64,000 bases of DNA from Tamaricihabitans halophyticus (GTDB taxonomy: Bacteria; Actinomycetota; Actinomycetes; Mycobacteriales; Pseudonocardiaceae), in the NCBI RefSeq assembly GCF_004340875.1, contig NZ_SLXQ01000001.1, forward strand, positions 1,364,001 through 1,428,000, in the 5' to 3' direction. The position numbers were made by a program, and so were the translations under genes. Positions within the stretch are counted from its first letter, which is position 1. Every line of letters starts with the position of its first letter. This document shows, in pieces, positions 1 to 8,500 of the stretch. The notes under the pieces were generated by a model, which searched no databases, had not been told where the DNA came from, and saw only the letters and a program-made list of their open reading frames with translations.

Positions 1-20
1 GCGACCAGTCAGGTTTATCG

Positions 21-623
21 ATGCCGTCGATGCGTGAGTGGATCCTGCCGGTAGTGCTCGCCGTTGGCGTGGTTGCCGGCTGCACCGAAGCCGAATCCGG
101 CGAAGCCGCGCCCGCGCCGGAGAGCTCTTCCGCCGATGGCTCCACGGAAGACGGCGCGCCCAAGGTGGAGAACCCGCTGGATACCAGCGCCTACCAGCAG
201 GACCCGTGTAGCTCGCTGAGCTCGGCACAACTACAGGAACTCGCCCTCGATCAGGGCAAACCCAGCGAGAACGACTCCGCCGGCCCGAACTGCTTCTGGC
301 GCAACAACGAAGCGCGGTCCATGGCGTCCATTGCCTTCGTAACAGCTGGCAATAATGGGATCAGCGATGTTTATGCCAACCGGGAAAACAACGCTGTTTT
401 TGAAGAGCTCCCCGCCATTGAGGGCCACCCGGTAGTGGCCTACGGCTCAGTTAAGGGTGAAATCGAAAGGGGTTACTGCACCCTTGCCGTCGGCGCTACC
501 GACGAGCTCTTCTTAAGTATTAGCGTGAGAGTGTCCCGTGCAAATATCGGCCAAGACGATCCATGCGAATCGGCACAACGAGTCGCCGAGATGATGATCG
601 AGACTATGCGCAGCGGTCAGTAA
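21..623 (+). CDS. DUF3558-type lipoprotein (copy 1)
   Basis: Predicted exported lipoprotein of the DUF3558 family, 200 aa. A short N-terminal hydrophobic stretch ends in a lipobox-like VVAGC (Cys about residue 21), followed by a Ser/Glu/Pro-rich linker and a globular domain with the family features NPLDT, CSSLSSAQLQEL and GPNCFWR. Its C-terminal half is highly similar to the gene at 1353, so the two are paralogues flanking one small gene. In Pseudonocardiales these lipoproteins commonly sit beside PPE/EspG genes, as here, which suggests an envelope role linked to type VII secretion. The biochemical function is unknown. A second in-frame ATG at 30 is an equally possible start; the window edge prevents a view of the promoter. 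Confidence 0.85.
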   Translation: MPSMREWILPVVLAVGVVAGCTEAESGEAAPAPESSSADGSTEDGAPKVENPLDTSAYQQDPCSSLSSAQLQELALDQGKPSENDSAGPNCFWRNNEARSMASIAFVTAGNNGISDVYANRENNAVFEELPAIEGHPVVAYGSVKGEIERGYCTLAVGATDELFLSISVRVSRANIGQDDPCESAQRVAEMMIETMRSGQ

Positions 624-640
624 CGCTCCGCCACGGAGCG
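624..640. terminator. Short GC hairpin after lipoprotein gene
   Basis: A 7-bp perfect stem (CGCTCCG / CGGAGCG) with a 3-nt loop begins right after the TAA stop. There is no T-tract, so it is a weak or Rho-assisted terminator candidate or an mRNA 3' end stabiliser. Confidence 0.35.
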
Positions 641-760
641 GAGTTACCGCTCGACCGATCGGCAGATACGTGACGCTCGATACGCCGGTCAATCCGAGGG
701 AACCTAGACAGGCGCCCGGGCCGTCCGATATACGAAAAGGGACGAGTCACTCACCCGTAG

Positions 761-811
761 CGGTTTCCGCGGAATCCTCGGAAACCGAGCACACCGGATC
801 GCGCCCGGTGT
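761..811. promoter_or_regulatory. Two consecutive hairpins upstream of 868 gene
   Basis: Two perfect inverted repeats lie back to back: CGGTTTCCG / CGGAAACCG (761-769 with 779-787) and ACACCGG / CCGGTGT (791-797 with 805-811). They end 56 bp before the next start codon. They could be a terminator for the upstream gene, a 5' leader structure, or operators. No T-tract was seen. Confidence 0.35.
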
Positions 812-867
812 TACGGTCGTGACCGCACGTGCCCGATACGTGCAACTCATGTCGCGAGGAGGGGAAC

Positions 868-1350
868 ATGAGCCAGCCAGGCCCGAACCCGGAGACTGCC
901 GCGCTGGGCGCCGCCGCGGGTGCCGCGCCCACGGTAGGCGCCGCTGTCGGCGCAGGGGCGATCGGCGTGGGTGCGATGAACGCACTCGGCGCGGTCGTGA
1001 ACCAGGGGAGCGGCGGTGGCGAAGGCGGCGGCCGCTTCGAATACACCGAAGAACAACTCCGCTCCATCAAAAAACGCTGGGAAGACCTCGCAGAGGACTA
1101 TGACGCGGACGTCCTACGTGCAGGACCGCTCACGCAGATCGAAGGACCTGGCGACGAGTACGTCAGTGCCCGTTATGCCCTGGCGGCCAATGCAGCTGGA
1201 CAGAAGGTCATCGACTCGCTGATCGAACGCCGGAACTATTGCCGAGCGCAAGCACGTAAATGCGCGGAGGCCCTCGGCGAGTACGTCGAGACCGAGGACG
1301 AGGCAGCCCGTGAGATGCGCGGCCAGGACGATAAGGGCGGCCCGCTGTAA
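868..1350 (+). CDS. Small T7SS-cluster protein, unknown function
   Basis: 160-aa protein of unknown function. The start is set by the strong ribosome site GAGGAGGGG just before ATG 868; an upstream in-frame ATG at 829 lacks one. The N-terminal about 45 residues are Ala/Gly-rich and hydrophobic without a clear signal peptide, followed by a GGG-rich hinge and a charged helical region (RWEDLAEDYDADV, then an Ala/Arg-rich helix with two Cys) ending in an acidic tail. It sits between two DUF3558 lipoprotein genes, 2 bp before the second, so it is co-transcribed with the PPE/EspG genes. The helical layout resembles small WXG100/EspC-like partners, but I see no diagnostic motif. Confidence 0.7.
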   Translation: MSQPGPNPETAALGAAAGAAPTVGAAVGAGAIGVGAMNALGAVVNQGSGGGEGGGRFEYTEEQLRSIKKRWEDLAEDYDADVLRAGPLTQIEGPGDEYVSARYALAANAAGQKVIDSLIERRNYCRAQARKCAEALGEYVETEDEAAREMRGQDDKGGPL

Positions 1351-1352
1351 CC

Positions 1353-1973
1353 ATGCGCACGTGGACACTGCTACCCGCACTCCTGGCCGCCAGCGCGCTG
1401 CTCGTCGGCTGTTCCGACACTGAAACCGGCGAGGCCACTCCGGCCGCGACCGAAAGCTCGCCAACCAATAGCTCTCCCAGCGAGAACGGGACAGCGCCCG
1501 GCGGTGCCCCCAAGGTGGAGAACCCACTGGACACCACCAAGTTCCAGCAGGACCCGTGCAACACGCTGACCTCAGCACAGCTACAGGAACTCGTTCTCGA
1601 TGAGCCAGGCGAACCAGATGATGCCGAAGCCGGACCGAATTGCATCTGGCGAAATAGCGAAGCGCAGTCCAGAGCATCCATTGTGTTTGTGACAGCCGGC
1701 AACCACGGAATCAGCGACGTCTACGCGAACAGGGACACCAACCCCGTATTCGAAGAGCTCCCCGCCATCGAAGGGCATCCGGTGGTCGCCTACGACGCCG
1801 TTGAGGGCGAACACGAAAAGGGCTACTGCACCCTCGCTGTCGGCGCCACCGACCAACTCTGGCTCAGCATCGGCGTGAAGATATCCGATGCAACCGTAGG
1901 CCAGCGCGATCCTTGTGTTGCTGCACAGGGAGTCGCCGAAATGATGATCAACACGATGCAGGGGGGATCCTGA
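1353..1973 (+). CDS. DUF3558-type lipoprotein (copy 2)
   Basis: 206-aa predicted lipoprotein, paralogue of the gene at 21. The signal peptide ends in the lipobox ALLVGC, followed by a low-complexity Thr/Ser/Pro linker and the DUF3558 domain (NPLDTTKFQQDPC, AQLQELVL, GPNCIWR, GISDVYANRD). The two copies share long identical stretches in the second half (for example EELPAIEGHPVVAY), consistent with a fairly recent tandem duplication around the 868 gene. Its stop codon overlaps the start of the PPE-like gene by one base (TGATG), so the two are translationally coupled. Likely anchored on the outer face of the cytoplasmic membrane; molecular role unknown. Confidence 0.88.
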   Translation: MRTWTLLPALLAASALLVGCSDTETGEATPAATESSPTNSSPSENGTAPGGAPKVENPLDTTKFQQDPCNTLTSAQLQELVLDEPGEPDDAEAGPNCIWRNSEAQSRASIVFVTAGNHGISDVYANRDTNPVFEELPAIEGHPVVAYDAVEGEHEKGYCTLAVGATDQLWLSIGVKISDATVGQRDPCVAAQGVAEMMINTMQGGS

Positions 1974-3334
1974 TGTCATCGCCAGTCTCGAATTCGCCGA
2001 AGGACGTTTTCAACGCTACTATCGGCCCAATTTTCAGTATGACACCGAGCCAGATCTACGATCGCGTACATAACGGCCCAGGCGCCGGCTCACTCGGTGA
2101 AGCTGAGGGCATGGGTAGTGAGATCGCCAGCAGCGAGGGTGAGCGGGTTGGCAAGATTCAGCAGCTGAAGGCCGAAATCGAGTCTGGTTGGCAGGGCAAG
2201 GCTGGTGCGGGCGCGGCAGGGGCCGCGGCGCCACTGGCGGAATCGGCACAGCAAGGCGCTAACCAGCTCGGCAAAGCGCAGAGTATTCATACGATGCAGC
2301 GGGATGTATTCGACAACACCAAGAACTCAGTGATTCAGATCCCGGAGAACCCGCCGGAACCGAATTTCATCGATCAGGTATTCCCGTTCGCCACCGACCA
2401 CGCACAAAAGGCGGCGGATTACCAAGCCAAGGCCGAATACAATATGCAGGTCTTCGAGAAATACGAAGGCACCAGCAGTTCCAGCCAGGACACCCTGCCA
2501 ACGGAATACGGTCAGCTACGCGATCCCGGCGGCGAGATCTCAATGGTGGACAGGGACGGCGGTAGCGGCTACCCCGATCAAGGCCGCAGCAACACCCCGC
2601 CGCCGGGTATGGGCAACCCCGGCTCGAACCCGGGCACCGGCAACCCCGGCACGGGCAACCCGGGCACCGGCAACTCGCCCGGCTACAGCGGCTTCAGCGG
2701 GAACACCCCAGGCAGCTCACCAGGTAACCCCGGCATCGGCACCACACCGGGCAGCGACAGCCCCGGCAGCACGGTGCCGGGCAGCACCACCCCAGCCGGC
2801 TACGCCCCGCCCGGCAGCCCTAGCTACAACCCGGCCGCGAGCGCAAATCCCGGCGCGGGCAGCGGGCCAGGCGGTATGGGCTTCGGGCCGGTTGGCGGCG
2901 GGACCGGCTTCGGCGGCGGAGCCGGCGGTAGCAGCACCGGAAGTGGTATCGGCACAGGCGCGGGCAGCGGACTCGGCGGCGGCCGACTTGGCGGCGGCAC
3001 CGGCGCTGGTGCCGGTGCGGGTGCGGGTGGTTCAGCCGGCAGTGGCGCGGGTGCCGGACAGCCCGGCGCGGGCGCACGCACCGGTGCAGGCCCGCTCGGT
3101 GCAGGTGGTGCCGGCGCGGCCGGCGGCGGTGGCCTCGCAGCCGGTGGCCTCGCAGCCGGTGGACCAGCTGGCGGACGCGCCGGCGGCATGCCGATGGCCG
3201 GCGGCATGGGCGGCGGCCGCGGCCAGGGCGGCGAGGATGAGGAGCACCAACGCGCGTCCTTCCTGGTCGAGCCGGACGCCGAAGGCGTATTCGGCACCGA
3301 CCAGCTGACCGCGCCGCCGGTCATCGGCGAGTGA
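1973..3334 (+). CDS. PPE-like protein with Gly/Pro-rich tail
   Basis: 453-aa type VII secretion-associated protein. The start at ATG 1973 is preceded by a GGGGGG ribosome site and overlaps the upstream stop. Residues 1 to about 190 are a helical N-terminal domain similar to the PPE-like domains found next to EspG in Pseudonocardiales (SPSQIY-like helix, Ala/Gly-rich GKAGAGAAGAAA). About residues 200-430 are low-complexity: GNPGTGNPGTGN-type repeats, then poly Gly/Ala. A short acidic C-terminal segment (GGEDEEHQRASFLVEPDAEGVFG) ends the protein; this ending is typical of the family. Most likely a secreted or surface substrate that uses the adjacent EspG as chaperone (inference from context). 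Confidence 0.8.
   Translation: MSSPVSNSPKDVFNATIGPIFSMTPSQIYDRVHNGPGAGSLGEAEGMGSEIASSEGERVGKIQQLKAEIESGWQGKAGAGAAGAAAPLAESAQQGANQLGKAQSIHTMQRDVFDNTKNSVIQIPENPPEPNFIDQVFPFATDHAQKAADYQAKAEYNMQVFEKYEGTSSSSQDTLPTEYGQLRDPGGEISMVDRDGGSGYPDQGRSNTPPPGMGNPGSNPGTGNPGTGNPGTGNSPGYSGFSGNTPGSSPGNPGIGTTPGSDSPGSTVPGSTTPAGYAPPGSPSYNPAASANPGAGSGPGGMGFGPVGGGTGFGGGAGGSSTGSGIGTGAGSGLGGGRLGGGTGAGAGAGAGGSAGSGAGAGQPGAGARTGAGPLGAGGAGAAGGGGLAAGGLAAGGPAGGRAGGMPMAGGMGGGRGQGGEDEEHQRASFLVEPDAEGVFGTDQLTAPPVIGE
2600..3225 (+). repeat. Gly/Pro/Asn-rich low-complexity coding region
   Basis: Inside the PPE-like gene, short degenerate direct repeats encode GNPGTGNPGTGN and then GAGAGAGAG-type runs. They explain several long false reading frames on both strands here. 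Such GC-rich repeats are prone to length change by slippage. Confidence 0.75.
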
Positions 3335-3392
3335 CCGGCGAGGTCCCGCGGATCGGGGCGCACAATTTCCAGCACAGTCCGACGGGGGCGGG

Positions 3393-4175
3393 ATGGCGCA
3401 CGGGGAGCTAACGCTCGACCTGCTCACCTTTCTCATGGTGTATCGCAGGGAAACCAGGCAACGGCCGCACCTCGTTTTCGCCGGCGGGGACCGGTACTTC
3501 CCGCTGGAGAACCGCGCGGGCGCGATGCAGGCACTGGACGACGAGCTGCACCAGCTCGGCCTGCTGGACGGGACTCGGTTACAGCCAGACTTCCAGGACA
3601 CCCTCGGCCTGCTCGCCAACGCACGCGTGGAGTTCTTCGGCTGGGTACAACACGAGCAGTCGAACTTCGCGGTGCTCGCCGCATCGGTCGGCAAGGAGGC
3701 GCTGCTGGCCACCCGGACCGGTGAACAGGTCTGGCTGAAGCCCGGCAAGGTGGAAAACCCCGGCGAGCTCGCCGGGCAGCTGGTCACCCTGCTGCCCAAG
3801 GTGAACCCCGCGGATATCCGGCCGTTCGCCGTGAACGAGGCCGATCTCGCCTCCGTGGGCGCCACCGCCAACCAAGGCTCGCTGCTGGACCGCCCCCGAT
3901 CCGCCCAGGCCATCGAACTGCGCCAGCTGGAAGACCTGTTCAAACTCCGCCGCTCCGGCGGCGGCGCGCTGTATGCCGCCATCCGCGACCAGCAGGGAAA
4001 CCGCCACCAGGTCGAGGACAAACTGGACTACATCGACACCGTGAACGGCAGGGTGCTCAGCTTCTTCACCGGGGACGGACAGGCTCGCGCACGCAAGACG
4101 CGCACCCTGAACATCGCGCCGGGCTCACCCAAATGGCTCAGCGACAAGCTCGCCACGCTGCCAAGCGGCCGGTAA
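3393..4175 (+). CDS. espG: ESX secretion-associated protein EspG family
   Basis: 260-aa cytosolic EspG-family protein. EspG chaperones bind the helical tip of PE-PPE or PPE-like substrates and deliver them to the type VII (ESX) secretion machine. The family is recognised from the N-terminal pattern LTLDLLTFLMVY, the aromatic GDRYFPLE, and the ending EDKLDYIDTVNGRVLSFFTG. There is no signal peptide, as expected. The gene follows the PPE-like gene by 58 bp on the same strand, so chaperone and probable client are co-expressed. No ecc core components of the secretion channel are in this window, so the apparatus must be encoded elsewhere. Ribosome site GGGGGCGGG lies directly before ATG. Confidence 0.88.
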   Translation: MAHGELTLDLLTFLMVYRRETRQRPHLVFAGGDRYFPLENRAGAMQALDDELHQLGLLDGTRLQPDFQDTLGLLANARVEFFGWVQHEQSNFAVLAASVGKEALLATRTGEQVWLKPGKVENPGELAGQLVTLLPKVNPADIRPFAVNEADLASVGATANQGSLLDRPRSAQAIELRQLEDLFKLRRSGGGALYAAIRDQQGNRHQVEDKLDYIDTVNGRVLSFFTGDGQARARKTRTLNIAPGSPKWLSDKLATLPSGR

Positions 4176-4211
4176 CCGCCGGCTAACCCACGCCCGCGTA
4201 GCATCCCCGCC

Positions 4212-5789
4212 GTGTCCAGCGAGCAACCAACCGAGGCGGCAGAACCGGCGGTTTCGCTGGACGAGCAGGATCGCGTGCTACCGAGCAAACAGGAGCCGCT
4301 GGTCCGTGCGGCAAGCGCGCCAATCGGCGGACCGGTCGGCGAGCACGCCACCATCGGCAGGCAGTGGTTCTGGACACCGCTGCGCGTCGGCCTACTGCTG
4401 TGCATGCTCACCCTGATGCTCAGCTGGTTCGGCAAAGCCAGCTGCATCCAGGAGTTCACCAACGCGCAGGGCCAGGCCGAGCTGGATTGGCGCTCCGAAC
4501 GGCAGTACGTCGCGATGTGCTACTCCGATGTGATCCCGCTGTACAGTGCGGAGAAACTGGACCAGGGCGCCTTCCCGTACAAGACGAAATGGGTGGAGAC
4601 GCACGACGGCGTCAGCCAGGACCGGTACATGGAGTACCCGGTACTCACCGGCCTTTTCCAGTGGGTCAACGCGAAACTCACCGATGCCTGGCTCTCCGGC
4701 GCGCAGGCCGGCTGGTTGCCCGGCGCCCTGCCGGTCGCCATCTACTTCAACATCACCGCGTTCTGGCTCGGCCTTGCGTGGCTGGCCACGGTATGGGCGG
4801 TAGCCCGCAGCAACCCTCGACGACCATGGGATGCCGCGCTGGTCGCGCTCTCCCCGCTGGTCCTGGTGCACGCCTTCACCAACTTCGACACTATTGCCTG
4901 CGCGCTTGCCGCCGCGGCGGTACTCGCCTGGTCGCGAAAACGCAGCTATACCGCCGGTTTGCTGCTCGGACTCGGCGCGGCGGCCAAACTGTATCCACTG
5001 TTCCTGCTCGGCCCATTACTGATCCTGTGTCTGCGCGCGGGGAAACTACGCGAGTTCGGCCGCACCGCGGGCACCGCGCTGGCCACCTGGATCGTGGTGA
5101 ACCTGCCAATTGCCCTGCTGTACCCGGCCGGCTGGCGAGAGTTCTTCCGGCTGAACGCCGAGCGACCAGCCGACCCCGACTCGATCTACAACGTGATCTC
5201 CGGGCTCACCGGCTGGGCCGGTTTCGACGGGGAGCTAGGCACCGGGGAAAGCCCGGTACTGCTGAACACGATCAGCGCCGTACTTTTCCTCGCCTGCTGC
5301 GCGGCCATCGGATTCATCGGCCTTTCCGCACCCACCCGGCCCCGGCTTGCCCAACTCGGCTTCCTGGTACTTGCCGCCTTCCTGCTGACGAACAAGGTAT
5401 GGAGCCCGCAGTACTCGCTGTGGTTGGTACCGCTCGCGGTACTTGCCTTGCCCCGCTGGCGCATCCTGCTCGGCTGGATGCTGCTGGACGCGCTGGTCTG
5501 GGTACCGCGCATGATGATGTACCTCGGCGTGGACAACAAGGGCCTGCCCGCGGAATGGTTCCTGAGCACCGTGCTGGTCCGCGACCTCGCGGTAGTTGGA
5601 CTCTGCGCGCTGATCGTCTACGAGATCTACCGGCCGACCGAGGATCTGCTGCGCGCGAGGACCGAGGACCGCTGGATCGGCAGGCACAGCCGCGCCGCCG
5701 CGGCGCCGAGCGACCCGACAGGTGGGGTACTCGACGGCGCGCCGGATGCCTTCCGGCTCGACCTCCGGCGCGTCAGATCAACCGGTTAG
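4212..5789 (+). CDS. GT87-type membrane glycosyltransferase (DUF2029), copy 1
   Basis: 525-aa polytopic membrane protein of the GT87/DUF2029 group, polyprenyl-phosphate-dependent mannosyl/arabinosyl-type transferases of the actinobacterial envelope. After a polar N-terminal tail of about 50 aa, about ten hydrophobic segments follow. The first extracytoplasmic loop carries the conserved acidic YSDVIPLY and MEYPVLTGLF motifs, and the late loop WSPQYSLWLVPL is typical of the family. GTG start at 4212. It is a clear paralogue of the minus-strand gene at 7097-8500 (shared Cys-rich first loop, EYPVLTG, PQYALWLLP). The donor and acceptor cannot be told from sequence. It converges with the SGNH hydrolase gene, the two stop codons overlapping. 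Confidence 0.82.
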   Translation: MSSEQPTEAAEPAVSLDEQDRVLPSKQEPLVRAASAPIGGPVGEHATIGRQWFWTPLRVGLLLCMLTLMLSWFGKASCIQEFTNAQGQAELDWRSERQYVAMCYSDVIPLYSAEKLDQGAFPYKTKWVETHDGVSQDRYMEYPVLTGLFQWVNAKLTDAWLSGAQAGWLPGALPVAIYFNITAFWLGLAWLATVWAVARSNPRRPWDAALVALSPLVLVHAFTNFDTIACALAAAAVLAWSRKRSYTAGLLLGLGAAAKLYPLFLLGPLLILCLRAGKLREFGRTAGTALATWIVVNLPIALLYPAGWREFFRLNAERPADPDSIYNVISGLTGWAGFDGELGTGESPVLLNTISAVLFLACCAAIGFIGLSAPTRPRLAQLGFLVLAAFLLTNKVWSPQYSLWLVPLAVLALPRWRILLGWMLLDALVWVPRMMMYLGVDNKGLPAEWFLSTVLVRDLAVVGLCALIVYEIYRPTEDLLRARTEDRWIGRHSRAAAAPSDPTGGVLDGAPDAFRLDLRRVRSTG

Positions 5790-7051
5790 GTCAGGCGCTC
5801 GAGGTTGATCGCGTCGGCCATCGCTCGATAACCGGCGTCGTTGCAGTGCATATGGTCGCCGAAGTCGAATTCCGGCCGCATGGCGAGTGGGTCATTCGGA
5901 TCCAGAATCGCCTTGTCGAAATCGGCGACCGCGTCGAACACCCCGCCGTGTAGCACGAATTCGTTGATTTCCTGACGTTCCCGCTCGGTTTCCGGGTTGT
6001 GCGTACCCCAGTACTTGAACGGGGTGATCGTGGTGCCAACTACCCGGATGTCGTTGTCGTGACAGCGCGACACGATCCGGGTGAACTGCTCGATCACGCG
6101 CTGAGCGGTATTCGGCACCTTGGGCGGCTGCTGCAGGTCGTTCAACCCGTGCGCGACGATCAGCGTGCGCACTCCCGCACGGTCGATCACATCGCGCTGT
6201 AGCCGCTCGAGGCCGACCTTCCCCGCCCCCTCATGCCCGTAGTTGTTCGAGTCGACCAGCAGCCGGTTCGCGCTCACTCCCGCGTTGTACACGCCCATCT
6301 GCTGCTTCGGCGCCATGTCGATCAGCCGCCGGCCGAGGTAGTCCGGCCAACGAGCGTTGCCGCCCATGGTCGAACCGGCGCCATCGGTGCTCGACCCGCC
6401 GAAGGTGGCGACCGCGCCAGCGGCCTGCGGCGCGTACACCGCGACCTCGGTGACGTAGCGCCACCAGGAGTTCTGCTCGGTGAACCGATCGGCGCGCGGA
6501 TCATCCGCGAAATCCTTGCCCTCGGCCATGTAGTTGAACTGGACGGCCATCGGGTGGTAGCTGACCGGTCCGGAACCACCGGTGGCATAGGTGGTGACCA
6601 GCAGGTTCGCGTTATGCGGCAGCTCGAGGTCGACCTTGTCGCTCCACACCTCGGTGCCCGGCTGGATCACCACCGCCTGGGCACCATCGAAAGTCGCCGT
6701 GCGCATGGATTCCGGCCGCGCTTCCGGGGAGTTCGGCTCCGCCTGGATGGCGACGGTCACATGTTTGAGCTCGAGCGGATCTTTACCGTACAAATTGGAC
6801 ATCCGGACCCGTACCGCGCTGCCGCCGAGGCTGATCTGCAACAGGTTACGGATCGACTTGAACGGGTACCCCTTGCTGGTGTCCGGCTCCGGCCCGCCGG
6901 CAGGTGCGCCCCAGCTCGCCACCCAACCATCCGGCAAACCCCCCGGGCGTTCCTCGCCCTCAGCCGCCTTTTCCCATGGTGTGCACGAGGTGACCACCGC
7001 ACCCGCCGTGACCGCCATGCCCGCGGCGAACAAGCCACGCCGAGAGATCAT
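5786..7051 (-). CDS. SGNH/GDSL hydrolase, Tat/lipoprotein exported
   Basis: 421-aa exported SGNH-fold esterase-like protein. The N-terminus has a twin-arginine motif (SRRGLFAAG) and a lipobox-like VVTSC, so it is probably a Tat-exported lipoprotein. A beta-rich N-terminal domain (about residues 50-200) precedes the SGNH domain. Block I is FGGSSTDGAGS (nucleophile Ser kept, but the usual GDS Asp is Gly), block II GVSANRLL, block III HGLNDL with the oxyanion Asn, and block V DHMHCND with the catalytic Asp and His. Similar two-domain enzymes in actinobacteria are annotated as lipases or acetylesterases; substrate unknown. It lies between two envelope glycosyltransferases, which hints at deacylation of a surface glycan or lipid (inference). 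Start chosen at ATG just before the RR motif; TTG 7063 is an alternative. Confidence 0.82.
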   Translation of the reverse strand: MISRRGLFAAGMAVTAGAVVTSCTPWEKAAEGEERPGGLPDGWVASWGAPAGGPEPDTSKGYPFKSIRNLLQISLGGSAVRVRMSNLYGKDPLELKHVTVAIQAEPNSPEARPESMRTATFDGAQAVVIQPGTEVWSDKVDLELPHNANLLVTTYATGGSGPVSYHPMAVQFNYMAEGKDFADDPRADRFTEQNSWWRYVTEVAVYAPQAAGAVATFGGSSTDGAGSTMGGNARWPDYLGRRLIDMAPKQQMGVYNAGVSANRLLVDSNNYGHEGAGKVGLERLQRDVIDRAGVRTLIVAHGLNDLQQPPKVPNTAQRVIEQFTRIVSRCHDNDIRVVGTTITPFKYWGTHNPETERERQEINEFVLHGGVFDAVADFDKAILDPNDPLAMRPEFDFGDHMHCNDAGYRAMADAINLERLT

Positions 7052-7096
7052 CACCGCATCCAAACCTGTAGCAAAGCCGGAAACCCCACAGGCATG

Positions 7097-8500
7097 TTAA
7101 TGGGCCGGCTCCGACCCACCGCGCCCGCCAGTCTTGGACCCGGCAATATGCCTGGGTAGCGGCGGTTGCTCGGCGAAAGTGGGTTGCGCGCGCAGAAACA
7201 CCAGGAACAGCGCCACCAGCAAAGCCGCCCGCCCCCATACGCCGATCATCACGGCCTGCGCGGCAAACCCGTCCGAAATGCCGAAGCCGGTGCCGTCCTG
7301 CAACAGATAAAACCAGCGGAACACACCGATCCCCATCGCGAGATCCGCGACGAGATAGCTCGCTATCCAGCCCCAGTGCACCCGCAACAGCACGAACATG
7401 GGCAGCAGCCAGAGCGCGTACTGCGGCGAATGCACCTTGTGCAGCAGCAGGAACGCACAGAGCATCGCCGCGAACACCGGCAGCCACGGGTAACTACCGG
7501 TGGCCAGCGATCGGCGCCAGCCAAGCAGGCAGGCCAGCGCGAACGCGGCCACCATCAGCACGGGCGAGAGCACTCCGACCAACGTCGGATAGAACTCGTT
7601 CGTGGCTTCCGAATCCGGCCGAAATGCCCAGTACCACAGTGAATTCGAGGTCACATCGGCTTCGCGGGCAAACTGGAACACGAACGACGCCCGCCAGCCG
7701 GCAAATCCGGCCAGCGCGAACGGCAGGTTCACCAGCACCACGGTGCCGACCGCGGCACCGACTACGCGCAGCGCGGGCCGCAGCCGGTTCCCGCGCGCCA
7801 GCTCGGCGCCGGCCCGCCCCCCGGTGAGCACGTACAGCGCCAGCGGTAACACGCCGAGCAGCGGGTACACCTTCACCGCGAACCCGAGCCCGAGCAATAC
7901 CGCCGCCCAGCTGGCACGTTGCTCGAGTGGCCGCGGCAACCGGTAAAGCAGAAAGACCGCACCGACGACACAGGCGACCGCGGGCAGATCCCAGTTGTGG
8001 AAGGCGTAGAGCACCAGCGGCGGACCGAGCGCCCACACCAGCGCTCGCCAGCGGGACAGCTTGCCGAGTAGCCAGGCAACCAGCAGACCGAACGGAGCGA
8101 GCAGCAACGTGGAGCCGAGTAGGAAGCCCGCATCGGTTTGCGCGAAGGTGGCGCCGAGCCAGATCAGCATGCCGGTGAGCACCGGGTACTCCACGGCACC
8201 GCCGGTCAGCTCACCGTCGGCGGTGATATCGCCATGCACGTAAGGGAAGACGTGCTCGTTCACTTCCCTGCCAAGCCATAGGTACTGGATGTCCGAATAA
8301 CAGACCTGCGCCCAGCTGCGCAGCTGATAGTCCGGCTGGGAGCGCCCCTGATCGTCGAACCACGGGCCGGTGCACCGGTTCTTGTTCAGGAAACCGGCGG
8401 CCAGTGTGAGGCCGCAGAGCAGCACGACTACCGCAAGAACCCAGCGGCCAAGGCGTGCCCGACCGGGGCTCGCGGCGGTACCGACCGGGCCTGCGGTCAA
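7097..8500 (-). CDS. GT87-type membrane glycosyltransferase (DUF2029), copy 2
   Basis: 467-aa polytopic membrane protein, paralogue of the gene at 4212. A first transmembrane helix at about residues 18-40 is followed by an extracytoplasmic loop with CTGPWFDDQG, VCYSDIQYLW and GGAVEYPVLTGML, then about nine further hydrophobic segments and HSPQYALWLLPMF. Function as for other GT87 members: a lipid-linked sugar donor used outside the membrane for envelope polysaccharide or lipoglycan. The start is a TTG at 8500 that overlaps the end of the endonuclease IV gene by 4 bases, so the two genes are translationally coupled. C-terminal tail is short, polar and Gly-rich. Confidence 0.8.
   Translation of the reverse strand: MTAGPVGTAASPGRARLGRWVLAVVVLLCGLTLAAGFLNKNRCTGPWFDDQGRSQPDYQLRSWAQVCYSDIQYLWLGREVNEHVFPYVHGDITADGELTGGAVEYPVLTGMLIWLGATFAQTDAGFLLGSTLLLAPFGLLVAWLLGKLSRWRALVWALGPPLVLYAFHNWDLPAVACVVGAVFLLYRLPRPLEQRASWAAVLLGLGFAVKVYPLLGVLPLALYVLTGGRAGAELARGNRLRPALRVVGAAVGTVVLVNLPFALAGFAGWRASFVFQFAREADVTSNSLWYWAFRPDSEATNEFYPTLVGVLSPVLMVAAFALACLLGWRRSLATGSYPWLPVFAAMLCAFLLLHKVHSPQYALWLLPMFVLLRVHWGWIASYLVADLAMGIGVFRWFYLLQDGTGFGISDGFAAQAVMIGVWGRAALLVALFLVFLRAQPTFAEQPPLPRHIAGSKTGGRGGSEPAH

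Noticed and set aside
4364-5953. Second plus-strand frame of 529 codons over the GT87 gene
   Set aside because: Arg-rich shadow of the membrane protein frame, runs past the convergent stops into the hydrolase gene.
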